From positions 17,547,805-17,611,804 of the forward strand of contig JBBMOA010000019.1 of assembly GCA_037954235.1 (NCBI GenBank): a stretch of 64,000 bases of DNA, given 5' to 3'. This document shows positions 1 through 11,500 of this stretch, piece after piece. The notes beneath the pieces were generated by a model. The model saw only the letters and a program-made list of their open reading frames with translations, was not told where the DNA came from and ran no database searches. The translations under genes and the position numbers were made by a program. The DNA comes from Aulostomus chinensis. Taxonomy: Eukaryota; Chordata; Actinopteri; Syngnathiformes; Aulostomidae. Every line of letters begins with the position of its first letter. Within the stretch, counting starts at the first letter, position 1.

Positions 1-3000
1 ACTACTGCTGAAAGCAATTTAATCTTCACAAATACCGCTTTTAAGATTTTTTTAGGCATAATTGCAATTGTTAGAAGTACAAAGCTAACGTTATGCTACA
101 AGCTGTTTCATGGTGTGCAGTGGAGTGCCTGAAGTAAGTTTTGTGCTTCACACAAGCTTGTGAACTTGGAAGTTTTCTTGTGTGTACACAAGGGACTAAG
201 CATGACTAGAGTTTCAAATGTCCAATATAAAGTGGTCACGTTTGGTCACATGGTGTATAAACAGGTAGACACAGATAGAAATGCAGTGTATATCTGTCTG
301 TGGGAGAATGTGGGATGTCGTATTCTCCTGCCACTTATTGCTGGGGTAGCTAACATGAGCTAGCCTGGTGATGGTGGAGTCAGAGATGGTACATTTTTGT
401 CCCTAAGTTCTTACCTTTTTTGTACTATTATCATCGCTTTTAGGATCCTTCTTTTTTTTATTTTCAGTGCTCTATGTATTTTAGGTGAAACCCGGGGAGA
501 GCAGCAGGTACCTAGGCTAACAGCTAACGGCCAGCTAAACTTAGAACGGAATTCAAAAATCATCAAACAACTAGAATTATCTAACAACGCTAGCATACGA
601 ACCAAAACACTGAGCCAAACACATTGTTGGATTCAAGTTCTTCACACACCAATACAAGCTAATACCTGAGTGCTCACCACATTGCTCTGGAACAGTTCGT
701 TCACATTTGCCGTCCTCTGCTCCTTCTGCTACAATTGTGTTTTGTATTTCTCCGTGCAGCAGATAAACTACTTGAAGTAATTTGATGCTCTGTGTGACTC
801 ATCTCTGTGCTCTTCTCCACACAGTAAAACTGCACTGTTTACCTCATCTACTAAATGACAGCTATGAGAGCAGCAATTGTCATCTGGCAGCTTCTCTAGA
901 CGTCGCCATGTTCTTGGGAGCTCTGGAAGTGAGAGACCATGTCAGGCTTGTGGCTGGAGGTGTTTGGCTGTCTCCTATACACAACAATGTCCTCCCACAC
1001 CGACGCTGCTCCCGTTTCAACCTCTCCTCTGAAAGCACGTGGGCTGCGCTCAACTGCATGTGAACCATAACTCCCAACTTTTTTTTGAGGGGGGGGGGGT
1101 GGGGGGGGCACTGATTATTTGAAGAGGCAGAAATCCTCACAGAAATGTCAAGATGGGAGGTCAGCTGCAGATCATCGCCCCTGGAGAAGATTGTCATTCT
1201 GCATCCTCTTCACAATGTGTCCTCCTCTATTAGTTTCACTGTTTGCACTTTTGTCGAGCAGGAGAGGTACAAAAAAAAAAAAAAATGAAGGTCCAAAAGA
1301 AAAAAGCTAATAAAAAAAACTGGAGTGAAGTGGGATTTTTCTTCCAAATCTGATGTTAATGAGGAGATTTACAAAATGACTCGAGGCAAATCATTTGCAG
1401 AGAATTGCTCTGAGTGGTGCTATTTTAGTGCTTCTTGATCATTCACCTGCTCATTATTATCTGTAATTGCTCCACTGTGTTTTACCGCCGAGTGAAATCA
1501 GCTTTTTCAACTGAGAACAGAGAGAATTTAAGGTCACGTATCCGGGGAGACATTCACAGTCCAACCCCTGCATCTCTTCCTCCACGGCTCAGGAGACTCC
1601 CACACGTGAGCGGCTCCTTCCAGACACGACGCCGACGGGTGTGTACGCAAAAACCCAACCCACGGAGCGACCAGTCAGGCCAGAAAACACCACCAACTTG
1701 CAGATGTGACGTTCCAGCAGCGACCGAAACCTGGCGGACCAGCACGAGCAATTTGAAGTATTTCCAAGGAAACGCAGCAGTCGTGATAAACAGGAACATT
1801 TCTCAGCCAATCATCAGAGCTTCAACTCTGGCTGCCCCAAATGAAGATAAACACAATCGCTACACCGTATTTATAGAAGTCTGCTGGATTCTTCTCTCAC
1901 CATAGAAGCACAGCGAGTGTGTGGTGAGAGAACATTTGATTTGATCTCTGCGGTTTGGGGATTTAAACATGTCTTTGGGTGAAAGCTTTGATATTTGCTC
2001 AGTGTTGTGGGTGCCAGGTTCTTAGTGGGATCATCTGAACAGTTGCTTTGAACTTGTGCAGTCACTGAAGGAGCATCCAAGCAGATAAACACGCATGTGA
2101 TTATTTGTTCTAGGCTTCGTTTTTTAAGAGCTGCTTCATCCTACGTGTTGTTTAGAAGTTGGTCGTCGTTCTTCGATGTCTTCATGGAGATGTTTCCCTC
2201 CTGCTCCACTCCTCGTGGGTCAAGAAAACACTACAGCTACACACTTCGTGGAGACTGAAGATTAACAACAGCTAAACTGTGCTAACACGTCAGCATTTAG
2301 TGTGCAGGGTAACCCAGGTTGTCTTTATCCAGTCGTATAATCCAAACTGCACAAACACTTTCAAATCGAGCTAAAACGACGGAACTGCAACTGTTCTCTT
2401 GAGCCGGAGCGCCACGCAGCTGAGATCCTGTTCTCCAGCTCCGTGGATGTGTAGAGAAAACAGGTAAACAGCATCAAAGGGGCGGAGCTTCATTCATCCC
2501 TGTGAGTGGCTGCGTCCAAATAGCCAAGTAGCAACCTACGTCCTATTGCTACAACCTACGCTACAGCCTACTCCTACGACCTAAACATGGCGGCACCATT
2601 CGGACACCCTAGAAGATTGGTGGTGAAGCACGACCTCTGCTGGCAGAGCACAGATACCGCAAATAGGTAGAGAGCACCATCGAAAGCCCCACCTGCTGGC
2701 CTGACTGTCGTACTGCACTCCACTCTGAACACACCTTTCACTTGTTCTCTATTATTAAGCACAGTAACGCACTTTTAGTCGTCAACGACTATAAATGTTT
2801 GTGTTGCATAAGAATGGGAGACTGTTGGTGTACGACTGGTTGAAGATTAAATCTGAGTTTGTTATGAGGAGTTCGGCTGTTTTAGTTGCCTTTCGTTTAG
2901 AATTTGGGGTTCAACTAAAAAGCCGTGCAGCCAAAGGCATTGATAATCAAAGCAGACATTTTGGGTGAACGATCAGATCCAGCCAGGAGTGAGCAGCGGC

Positions 3001-4450
3001 GGAGACCAAGGGAGCGTGAGCAGGAAATCTGAGTAGGAGAGAAATGACGCTCTCATAACAAGCAGGCTGTTGAACAAAGGCGGGGAAACACGTGATTTAC
3101 TGTAGAAACATCAATTCCCCAGTTGAGCAGCTGCACGCCGCCGATGCTGCTAAGTGTTGGCCCGCTTTCTTAATTCGTGCTCTAAAAGCTGAACGTTAAG
3201 TTGAAGGAAGTGAACGTCCAGTGTGCCGGAAAAAATCCTATTCTTAGGAGAATAATTAATAAGGGGGGAAAAAAAGAGAAGCTACTTTGCAATGTGGCTC
3301 CAAGATTTAATTAAAGTGTTGATATTAAAGCTGCTCGTGTAAGAAGAGAACACCCACGAGTGTTTGTTGACACTGGAGAGGAAGAAGAACGAGGAACACG
3401 AGGGAGGAAGAGCGAGGAACTTTTAATGAATCCTGCATGAGCGTGGAAGTGCTGGTGTTTGCTGAGGAAAATCAGAGTTTGTCCGTCTGCTCCCCCAGGG
3501 CGTGACACTGTGCTACGACTGCTTCGTTATTTGTCCAGACGCTTCGCTCACCTGCACGTCAGGATCAGCGTTACCCGAGAAACGTAATCTGACAGCGCAG
3601 CTCAACGATGGTCACGATACAGACGGAGAAATTAGATGGCAACATTTTCTCCTTCATCTGTTTTTGTTGTATTCACGTGTTTTTATTATTTCTGTTCTTC
3701 TCGTTGGCTCAAAGGCACTTAGGCTGAGCCTGGAGTCTGAGTTTGTCTCAGGAGGTGATTTAACTAGACCACACTGGTTGTCTTTTTCCCGTCAGAACTG
3801 AGTTTGATGGTTGTTTCATCATCTTCACCTTCCTCTTGTCATTCTTTTTCTCAGGTTTGATGTTACCAACGTGTTCCGCTGCTTCCGCTCACCTCGCATT
3901 TCCTCCCTTTAATCTGGTTCTTAATCTGGTTTTGTTTCATATTTTGATTTAGTTGTGATTCCACTTTTTGCTCTCACAGTTGTTCTGTTTTTTTACATTT
4001 TTGGTTCACATGCACTTCTCATTATTATGTCCTTCATGCTTCTTTATGCCGTTTGGCCTGCGGTCTCGTCTGACGCGTTTAGACCTGACCTCTTTTAGAG
4101 CTCCATGTTGCTCCGTGTCTCTCTGGCTTGTAAACGTGCTGATATTTTTGCCTTCCTCAGGTATCGTGCTGCATTTTGAAGCCTTAAATACTAAAGAAAT
4201 ACTTACTTACATGGTTACTAATTCATGCAGATTATAATAAAACTCTAGAGATGCAGACATTTATTACTTATGGGACCAAAGTGTGTGTTTTCTTATCTCT
4301 CATTTTCACGCTCAGGTCTACAATCATCAGCAGCATTGGTATAAGAAGAACACACTTTCTTTATTGAAGTAGTAGAAGTACTCAGATAAAGTAGTACTCT
4401 GGGAAAAGTCTCACTGCAAAATCCTACTGAAGTAGAAGTAGAGATATCAG
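1..4450. other. No gene recognised (left end)
   Basis: Non-coding sequence with only short chance ORFs. It contains a G-rich homopolymer at 1088-1110 and A-runs at 1268-1284. If the VSIG8-like tail exon is in the window it should be here on the minus strand. I looked for an LGY...SLRR-type tail and did not find one. Confidence 0.5.
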
Positions 4451-4459
4451 ATTTAAGGT

Positions 4460-5740
4460 CCAATGGTCATGTGACCTTTAGAGGTCAAGCACAGTGGTCA
4501 TGTGACCAAAGATGTCTGGTGTATTGGTCATGAGATCTTTAGAGGTCTGGTGCAGTGGTCATGAGACCTTTAGAGGTCGGGTACAGTGGTCATGAGACCT
4601 CTAGAGGTCGGGTGCAGTGGTCATGAGACCTTTAGAGGTCGGGTACAGTGGTCATGAGACCTCTAGAGGTCGGGTGCAGTGGTCATGAGACCTTTAGAGG
4701 TCGGGTACAGTGGTCATGATACCTTTAGAGGTTGGGTGCAGTGGTCATGAGACCTTTAGAGGTCGGGTACAGTGGTCATGAGACCTTTAGAGGTCGGGTA
4801 CAGTGGTCATGAGACCTTTCGAGGTCTGGTACAGTGGTCATGAGACCTTTAGAGGTCGGGTGCAGTGGTCATGAGACCTTTAGAGGTCGGGTACAGTGGT
4901 CATGAGACCTTTAGAGGTCTGGTGCAGTGGTCATGTAACCTTTAGAGGTCGGGTGCAGTGGTCATGAGACCTTTAGAGGTCGGGTGCAGTGGTCATGAGA
5001 CCTTTAGAGGTCGGGTACAGTGGTCATGAGACCTTTAGAGGTCTGGTGCAGTGGTCATGTAACCTTTAGAGGTCGGGTGCAGTGGTCATGAGACCTTTAG
5101 AGGTCGGGTACAGTGGTCATGAGACCTTTAGAAGTCTGGTGCAGTGGTCATGTAACCTTTAGAGGTCGGGTGCAGTGGTCATGAGACCTTTAGAGGTCAG
5201 GCACAGTGGTCATGTGACCCAAAGATGTCTGGTGCAGTGGTCATGAGACCTCTAGAGGTGGGGTACAATGGTCATGTGACCTTTAGAGGTCGGGTACAGT
5301 GGTCATGTGATCTTTACAGGTTGGGTACAGTGGTCATGTAACCTTTAGAGGTCAGGCACAGTGGGCATGTGACCCAAAGATGTCTGGTGCAGTGGTCATG
5401 AGACATTTAGAGGTGGGGTACAATGATCATGTGACCTTTAGAGGTAGGGTACAGTGGTCATGAGACCTTTAGAGGTGGGGTACAATGGTCATGTGACCTT
5501 TAGAGGTTGGGTACAGTGGTCATGAGACCTTTAGAGATCTGGTGCAGTGGTCATGAGACCTTTAGAGGTTGGGAACAGTGGTCATGTAACCTTTAGAGGT
5601 CTGGTGCAGTGGTCATGTGACCTTTAGAGGTGGGGTACAATGGTCATGTGACCTTTAGAGGTCGGGTACAGTGGTCATGTGACCTTTACGGGTTAGGTAC
5701 AGTGGTCATGTGACCTTTAGAGGTCAGGTACAACCTTCAC
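4460..5740. repeat. 31-bp minisatellite, about 41 copies
   Basis: The tandem unit is about 31 bases, read as cagtggtcatgagaccttt then agaggtcgggta, repeated from about 4460 to 5740 with point variants. Both the TTTAGA/TCTAGA and gggta/gggtg variants alternate. Blocks of two, three and four units are themselves repeated, which indicates recent unequal exchange. It starts about 140 bases beyond the VSIG8-like transmembrane exon, so it lies in the final intron or the 3' region of that gene. Confidence 0.97.
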
Positions 5741-5878
5741 CTACCTGACCTTCAGAAGTCAAACGGATGAATTAAGTGGAGTAAAAGTACACAGTCGAAC
5801 CCTCAAGTCAAGTTCACATACCTCACCAGTGTTCAATACTGAAGTACAACTACTTCATTGGGAGGAGCAGAACTGTAC

Positions 5879-6050
5879 CTGATTTCATTGGAGAACTCCT
5901 TCTCGTACTGACGTCTGCTGCACAACTTCCAGTAGAGAATTCCGAGGAAGACCAGCAGGATGACGACGAAGAGGAGGGAACCCACGACGGTTCCGACGAT
6001 CACTGCTGCTCTGTTGGGAGCTGGAACATCAGCAGGAAGCGGTTTACTCT
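5879..6050 (-). CDS. vsig8: VSIG8-like exon 6 (stalk, transmembrane helix, juxtamembrane)
   Basis: A short proline-rich stalk (PLPADVPAPN) leads into a long hydrophobic helix (VIVGTVVGSLLFVVILLVFL) and a basic stop-transfer segment (KLCSRRQYEKE), then SNEIR at a CAG|gtacag donor. The acceptor gccacag at 6051 is chosen because it gives phase 1, as exon 5 requires. An AG ten bases earlier would break the frame. If the donor is not used, the frame continues 14 codons to a stop at 5833-5835. Confidence 0.85.
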
Positions 6051-8465
6051 CTGTGGCGCTCTGAGGCAGCAACATGTCTGACTGTAGAATGTCATCGTTA
6101 CCTCATGTGGGTCGACTCAAAAAACAAAGCAGAACTACTTTCATGAAAAATGAATGTTGTTTTTCTATTTAGCAAAAACGTTATTCTATGATATTTAGTT
6201 GTAGGTTAAATAATTAAAAGAACTGAATTGAATTAACCCCGCCTCTCTCCCGAAGGCAGCTGCCCCCCCGCGGCCCTTAGAGCAGCAGAAAAAGGATGGA
6301 TGGATTTAATGAGGATATTTTCTCATGATACATCTGGACTGGCTTTGATTAATCAACACAAATTAGGACTAACTATGAGAAAAGCTAAAGAACTGTCCTG
6401 GTACTACAGCCAAGATCTTTGCTGCTCTTTGCACAGTACAAGTACACATTTACTGGAACTATTGTACGTTTCACTACCACTATAACAACTACTGCTACAA
6501 CTTCTACTAAAACTACCTCTACTGCTAATAAATAGGCCTTCTCTTGAAGACTCGTTAAGAACAGACAGGTGAAATGCTTTTCTTCTAGTGAACTCAACAG
6601 GAGAGTTTAATTTGTTTTTCCACGTACGACGCAGGTGTTTTCCTCGCCGTGCCTCCATCCTAGGACTCACCCAGACAGACCAGGCCACTGAGCTGCGTGA
6701 CTCAATCAGTCACAGAGCCGGCAGCTCCGCCACATTCACGTCTCTCCAGCTCCTCACTAGTGGGAGACCGGCTCCAGATGTCTTCAGTTGTTTGTTTGTT
6801 TTGTCTTTTACTCTCTTCAGTGAATTTCCTAGTTAAAAGTAACTATTGAATTTTCTCAGAAGACAAAGTTCCGATGGAGGAGAAGGGAGCCGTGTTGTCC
6901 GTCTCGGGGAGGGGAGCAGGTCTGGGAGATCACCCTGCACCTGAAAGGACCCTGAATGATTTCCTGCCTGAGGCTAAAATCTGAGGCGTGAGACTGGAAA
7001 TTCACTTTTACGCACATTTGCTCCTGTGGAAGCTCTTAACTCTTGTTTCTCACAGAGCCCGGCAGAAATGTCCACTGCTGGTCCTTAAATCAGGGAGAGC
7101 TTCAGTCCCGAGATGCCTCGGACCCAGCAGGAACCTCAATGAACCCGTCTCTAAAATCGCAGCTAAACATGCTGCAGTTCTGTGCAACTCAGGTCTGGAA
7201 GAAAGTGCCGGAGGAGCTCCCACTTCAGACACCTTTGAATCCAGGATAAGAGAACCTTCCACTGGAACACTGACTTTACTTCAGATTACTCCGTCTGTAA
7301 TTGTTGGTTTTATTGTACTGCCTTTTTGTTTGATTGTTGTAATTCCTCTTTAAAGGGAGTTTTCTGCTCATTTAAATGAAAGGTTTTCTTATTTCATTTC
7401 CACTTCAAAATGTGATAAGTTACATCATGAGGCTGATACTGAGGTGCTTTTGAAAAACATTGCTTAATAGGTAATAAGCCCTTATAAGGTGCTTAGTATG
7501 TGTTAATAAGCTGATGAACGTGTTAGTGGTAGCATCATGAACACATTTACTGTTCGAGACGCAGGATCACCTTTACTAGCTTTTTAATTCTTCAGAGAAT
7601 GGGACGTGATTAGCATTCACTTGACAGCGATTAAATATTTAGTTTAAACAGCTAGAGAGTTCTGTTTTATCCTGAACAAGACACGCGCCTCACCTCAGAT
7701 GCAGCCGTCGGAAAAAGCTGCGTCGTTTATCTCTGAATTATAAAATATGGAATAAATCTGGTAAAGAAAGGAACAGCATATTAGACAAGTGAACCTGTGT
7801 CTGACAATGTAACAATACATGTGTTGATGATGCTAATATTAACACTTCGATTGTCTTTCTACAAATGCCACTAACTAACTTATCACCCATGAACGTGTGC
7901 TCATACATAGAAGCGTTTGCGTGTGGGCTGATGTATGATGACATCCTCAAAAGGGAGGAGGGAGGCTGGCATGGTTCCACGTCATTTCCTGCCAGCGCGA
8001 CCGCCGACTGCCATCAGAGCAGAGAACTAAAAGGAGTACATCTAGGTAGTACTTGATGACATGTGGCGTGTCACGTGTGATGTTTGTGAACGGAGTATTC
8101 CGCTGCTGGTGTGTTCCCTCACGTTTACTGGCTTTCAAGTTGATCCTGCAGCTCTCAGCTCCGACAGCATTATTCGCCTCACAAAAGTAGACTCCCACAA
8201 AGCTCTGAGAGTGGTTGCTGATTTTCAGCTCCCCAGTGGCAGGGTCTGAGAAAACACACAAACACACAGATCAAAAACATGCCGCACTTTCTACACGTTC
8301 AAGGGGGTCACGTCTGACGTGGTTGCTAGGCAGCAGAATACCTCCATAAGCAACATGAAACCTATGATTAGTTAAGTTTTCAAAAACCAGTTAGAGACGT
8401 GTGTTGTAAAGCAGCAACATTCTTTACATCCCATACTCTTTTGGATGCAACACCCACATCATCAT

Positions 8466-8534
<69 letters not shown>

Positions 8535-11500
8535 TATATTGTGTAGATATCGTATATATTGTGTATATATATATTGTATACATGTATGTGTGTATATTTA
8601 TATATATACATACATACATACAATATATATATAAATATAGCACAGATTTTTTTCACTGAAAAGAAAAAAGGTGTTGACTTCCTTCCTTCCTCCCCTCCTC
8701 CCCCCTCCATCCCAGCACCTGCAGTCTCTTTGATTTGTAGTTGCATCCCAACTTCAACAGGGGTCAGACTTACTCTGCGTGCCTGGAGCAGGGCCGCCGC
8801 TGCCGCCGCCGCCGCCACTACTCCTCCTCCACGTGTATTCTAAGGGAGAGGAGCCTTTTGCAGACTGGCAGTGCAGAGATAAAGGCTTTCCGACCAGCTC
8901 TCCTCCTTCCACCCAGCATTTAGGCACAGATGGCTTCACTGGAGTCAGAGAACAAATGAGGATTTCACCATGCCAGTTTCATTCCTCTCTTTAAAAAAAA
9001 AAAAAAGTTTAGCTTTAGTCTTTAAAATCTGATTCCCACAATGGAACCAATCAATGCATTCTGTTGCAAAACTTGAATTTGATTTATAAAATATAATCTC
9101 TGTGCATTGCGTGAGAAAGTTGGATATGAGATGATTGAATTCACGCAGTATTGTCAGAGACCTGAAGGCGCTTCAGTCACAACTGGTATCTGACTTCTGC
9201 TGAACTGCTTCATCAGTTTCTATCTCACTCTCCCAGTTCTGGATCCCACACACAACCTGAGCTATATGATGACTTGCTTTCGTGCTGCTGATGTGTGAGA
9301 CTCTGCAATAAATATTTATCAAGCTGCCGGTTTCCATTGAGGATGAGATGATTCCGTCTGATAGCATTATTATGAAGTCATAATGAATTGATGAGTAGTT
9401 AGTAGTAAGTGTTTTATATCCCCTTAATTGAAGGTGCTCCGTAGATTGTATGGAGAACAAACCATAACTTTGCGCGGTGAAATGATTTGCTGAATATATT
9501 CTCAACCCAGAGATATCACAACCTGACATCCCTCTGTCACTGCACAGCAGGTTCTGCCGGCACTCGTCTGACTCGTGGACTACCTAGTCATCACTCTTGA
9601 GCAACAGCCAGACATATTTGGACTGCTTCACCTGGGGGGTGTGACTATCACCCATTCAGAGGGGCTTTTGATGGCCTGATGAGGTCGTTAAAGCCACATT
9701 TTCTGCTAAAAAGTAGAGAAGCAATTCCAAGATTCCCCCATTCAGGAGCTGTTTGAGGACGCCTGAAAACCCCATTCAACTTAAACGACAACAAACACAA
9801 AATGTGCTGAAGTGCAGGCATTTCCACTGGCATGTGAAAAGGGAATTTGTCACCTGAACTGCCACAGTGGGAAATTCTTGAAGCTGCCCTCCAACCAGCT
9901 CAGATACAAAGCACTCCAAGAGCCCACCTCCACCGAGGCAAACTTTCAGACCCTGGCACTTCAATGCTCAGGTCCTAATTAAAGCTGTCTGCCATGAGAG
10001 CAACCCCAGCATGTGGTGGCCGAGGCTGTTTTGAGGAGCGAGAAGGAGATGAGAGCTGATAATATTTGGATTTTGCATAAGTGAGAAGACTAATGTTGCA
10101 CTGTGGTCCAAACATCACTGCGACCACTAGCTTACGCTAGAGAACACAAGCTAAAGGTTATATCACTCAACGTCATGCGAAGACATGACAGTGCAAGTGA
10201 TGTTGGTTACATTAGGTTTACCTCTTGGAGCCACTTGGTGGTATTAGGAAGCAGATTTGGTTTGTATAGTAGTTCTCATCAGTGCAAACAACAACTGTTA
10301 CCTTTGAAAAGATCAGACCAGGTGGAGTCCTGATAAAGGCACTGTGAAATATCAACAGCCTCATTATGGTAACACCACACAAACTCACACTCTTCATACC
10401 TCGTCATGGTAACACCACACAAACTCACACTCTTCATACCTCGTCATGGTAACGCCTCACCAACTCTCACTCTTCATTCCTCATCATGGTAACGCCTCAA
10501 CAACTCTCACTCTTCATTCCTCATCATGGTAACACCACACAAACTCACACTCTTCATACCTCGTCATGGTAACGCCTCACCAACTCTCACTCATCATACC
10601 TCATCATGGTAACGCCTCAACAACTCTCACTCTTCATTCCTCATCATGGTAACACCACACAAACTCACACTCTTCATACCTCGTCATGGTAACGCCTCAC
10701 CAACTCTCACTCTTCATACCTCGTCATGGTAACACCACACAAACTCACACTCTTCATTCCTCATCATGGTAACGCCTCACCAACTCTCACTCTTCATACC
10801 TCGTCATGGTAACACCACACCAACTCTCACTCATCATACATCATCATGGTAACGCCTCACCAACTCTCACTCTTCATACCTCGTCATGGTAACGCCTCAC
10901 CAACTCTCACTCTTCATACCTCGTCATGGTAACGCCTCACCAACTCTCACTCTTCATACCTCGTCATGGTAACGCCTCACCAACTCTCACTCTTCATACC
11001 TCGTCATGGTAACGCCTCACCAATTCTCACTCTTCATACCTCATCATGTTAACGCCTCACCAACTCTCACTCTTCCACACGATCCAGGACACCAATCAGG
11101 GAAAACTTGGGCGGAGCTAAGATTCCCGTGACTGAGCGTGAATGACATCAACGTGTAGGCAGGTGACAGGTGTGAAGCCCAGGATAGAGCCACTGCCAGA
11201 CTTACCCATGACCACCAGGGAAATTTTGCGCATGTCCACTCCAGGTGATTTCTTCACTTTACACTGATAGGTGGCACTGTGAGCAAGTGATAGCTGAGCC
11301 ATCAAGAGTGACGCATCACCCATGGAGGGGTCACCTGCTGCAAAGCTGAGCCCCTTCATGAGAGTGGGGTCCCCGTGGTTGTATGTGCTGCTGCTGGTGT
11401 AGGACAAGAGCTGATGGAAAACAAATAGCTCAGAGTCACATTGCTCAACAAATCACACCAAACTGCTCATTAAATTTAAGTTAAAGTCACATTAATCATC

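Noticed and set aside
7043..7353. Overlapping ORFs reading VWKKVPEELPLQ-like sequence, slightly like a LINE C-terminus
   Set aside because: Similarity is too short and vague, and frames are broken; cannot be supported without a search.
8380..8818. ORFs rich in Tyr-Ile (YIYIYI) on both strands
   Set aside because: Direct translation of the TA microsatellite.
10359..11075. Regularly spaced repeats that might suggest a CRISPR array
   Set aside because: The units are contiguous with no unique spacers and the genome is a vertebrate one; it is a minisatellite. The same applies to 4460-5740.
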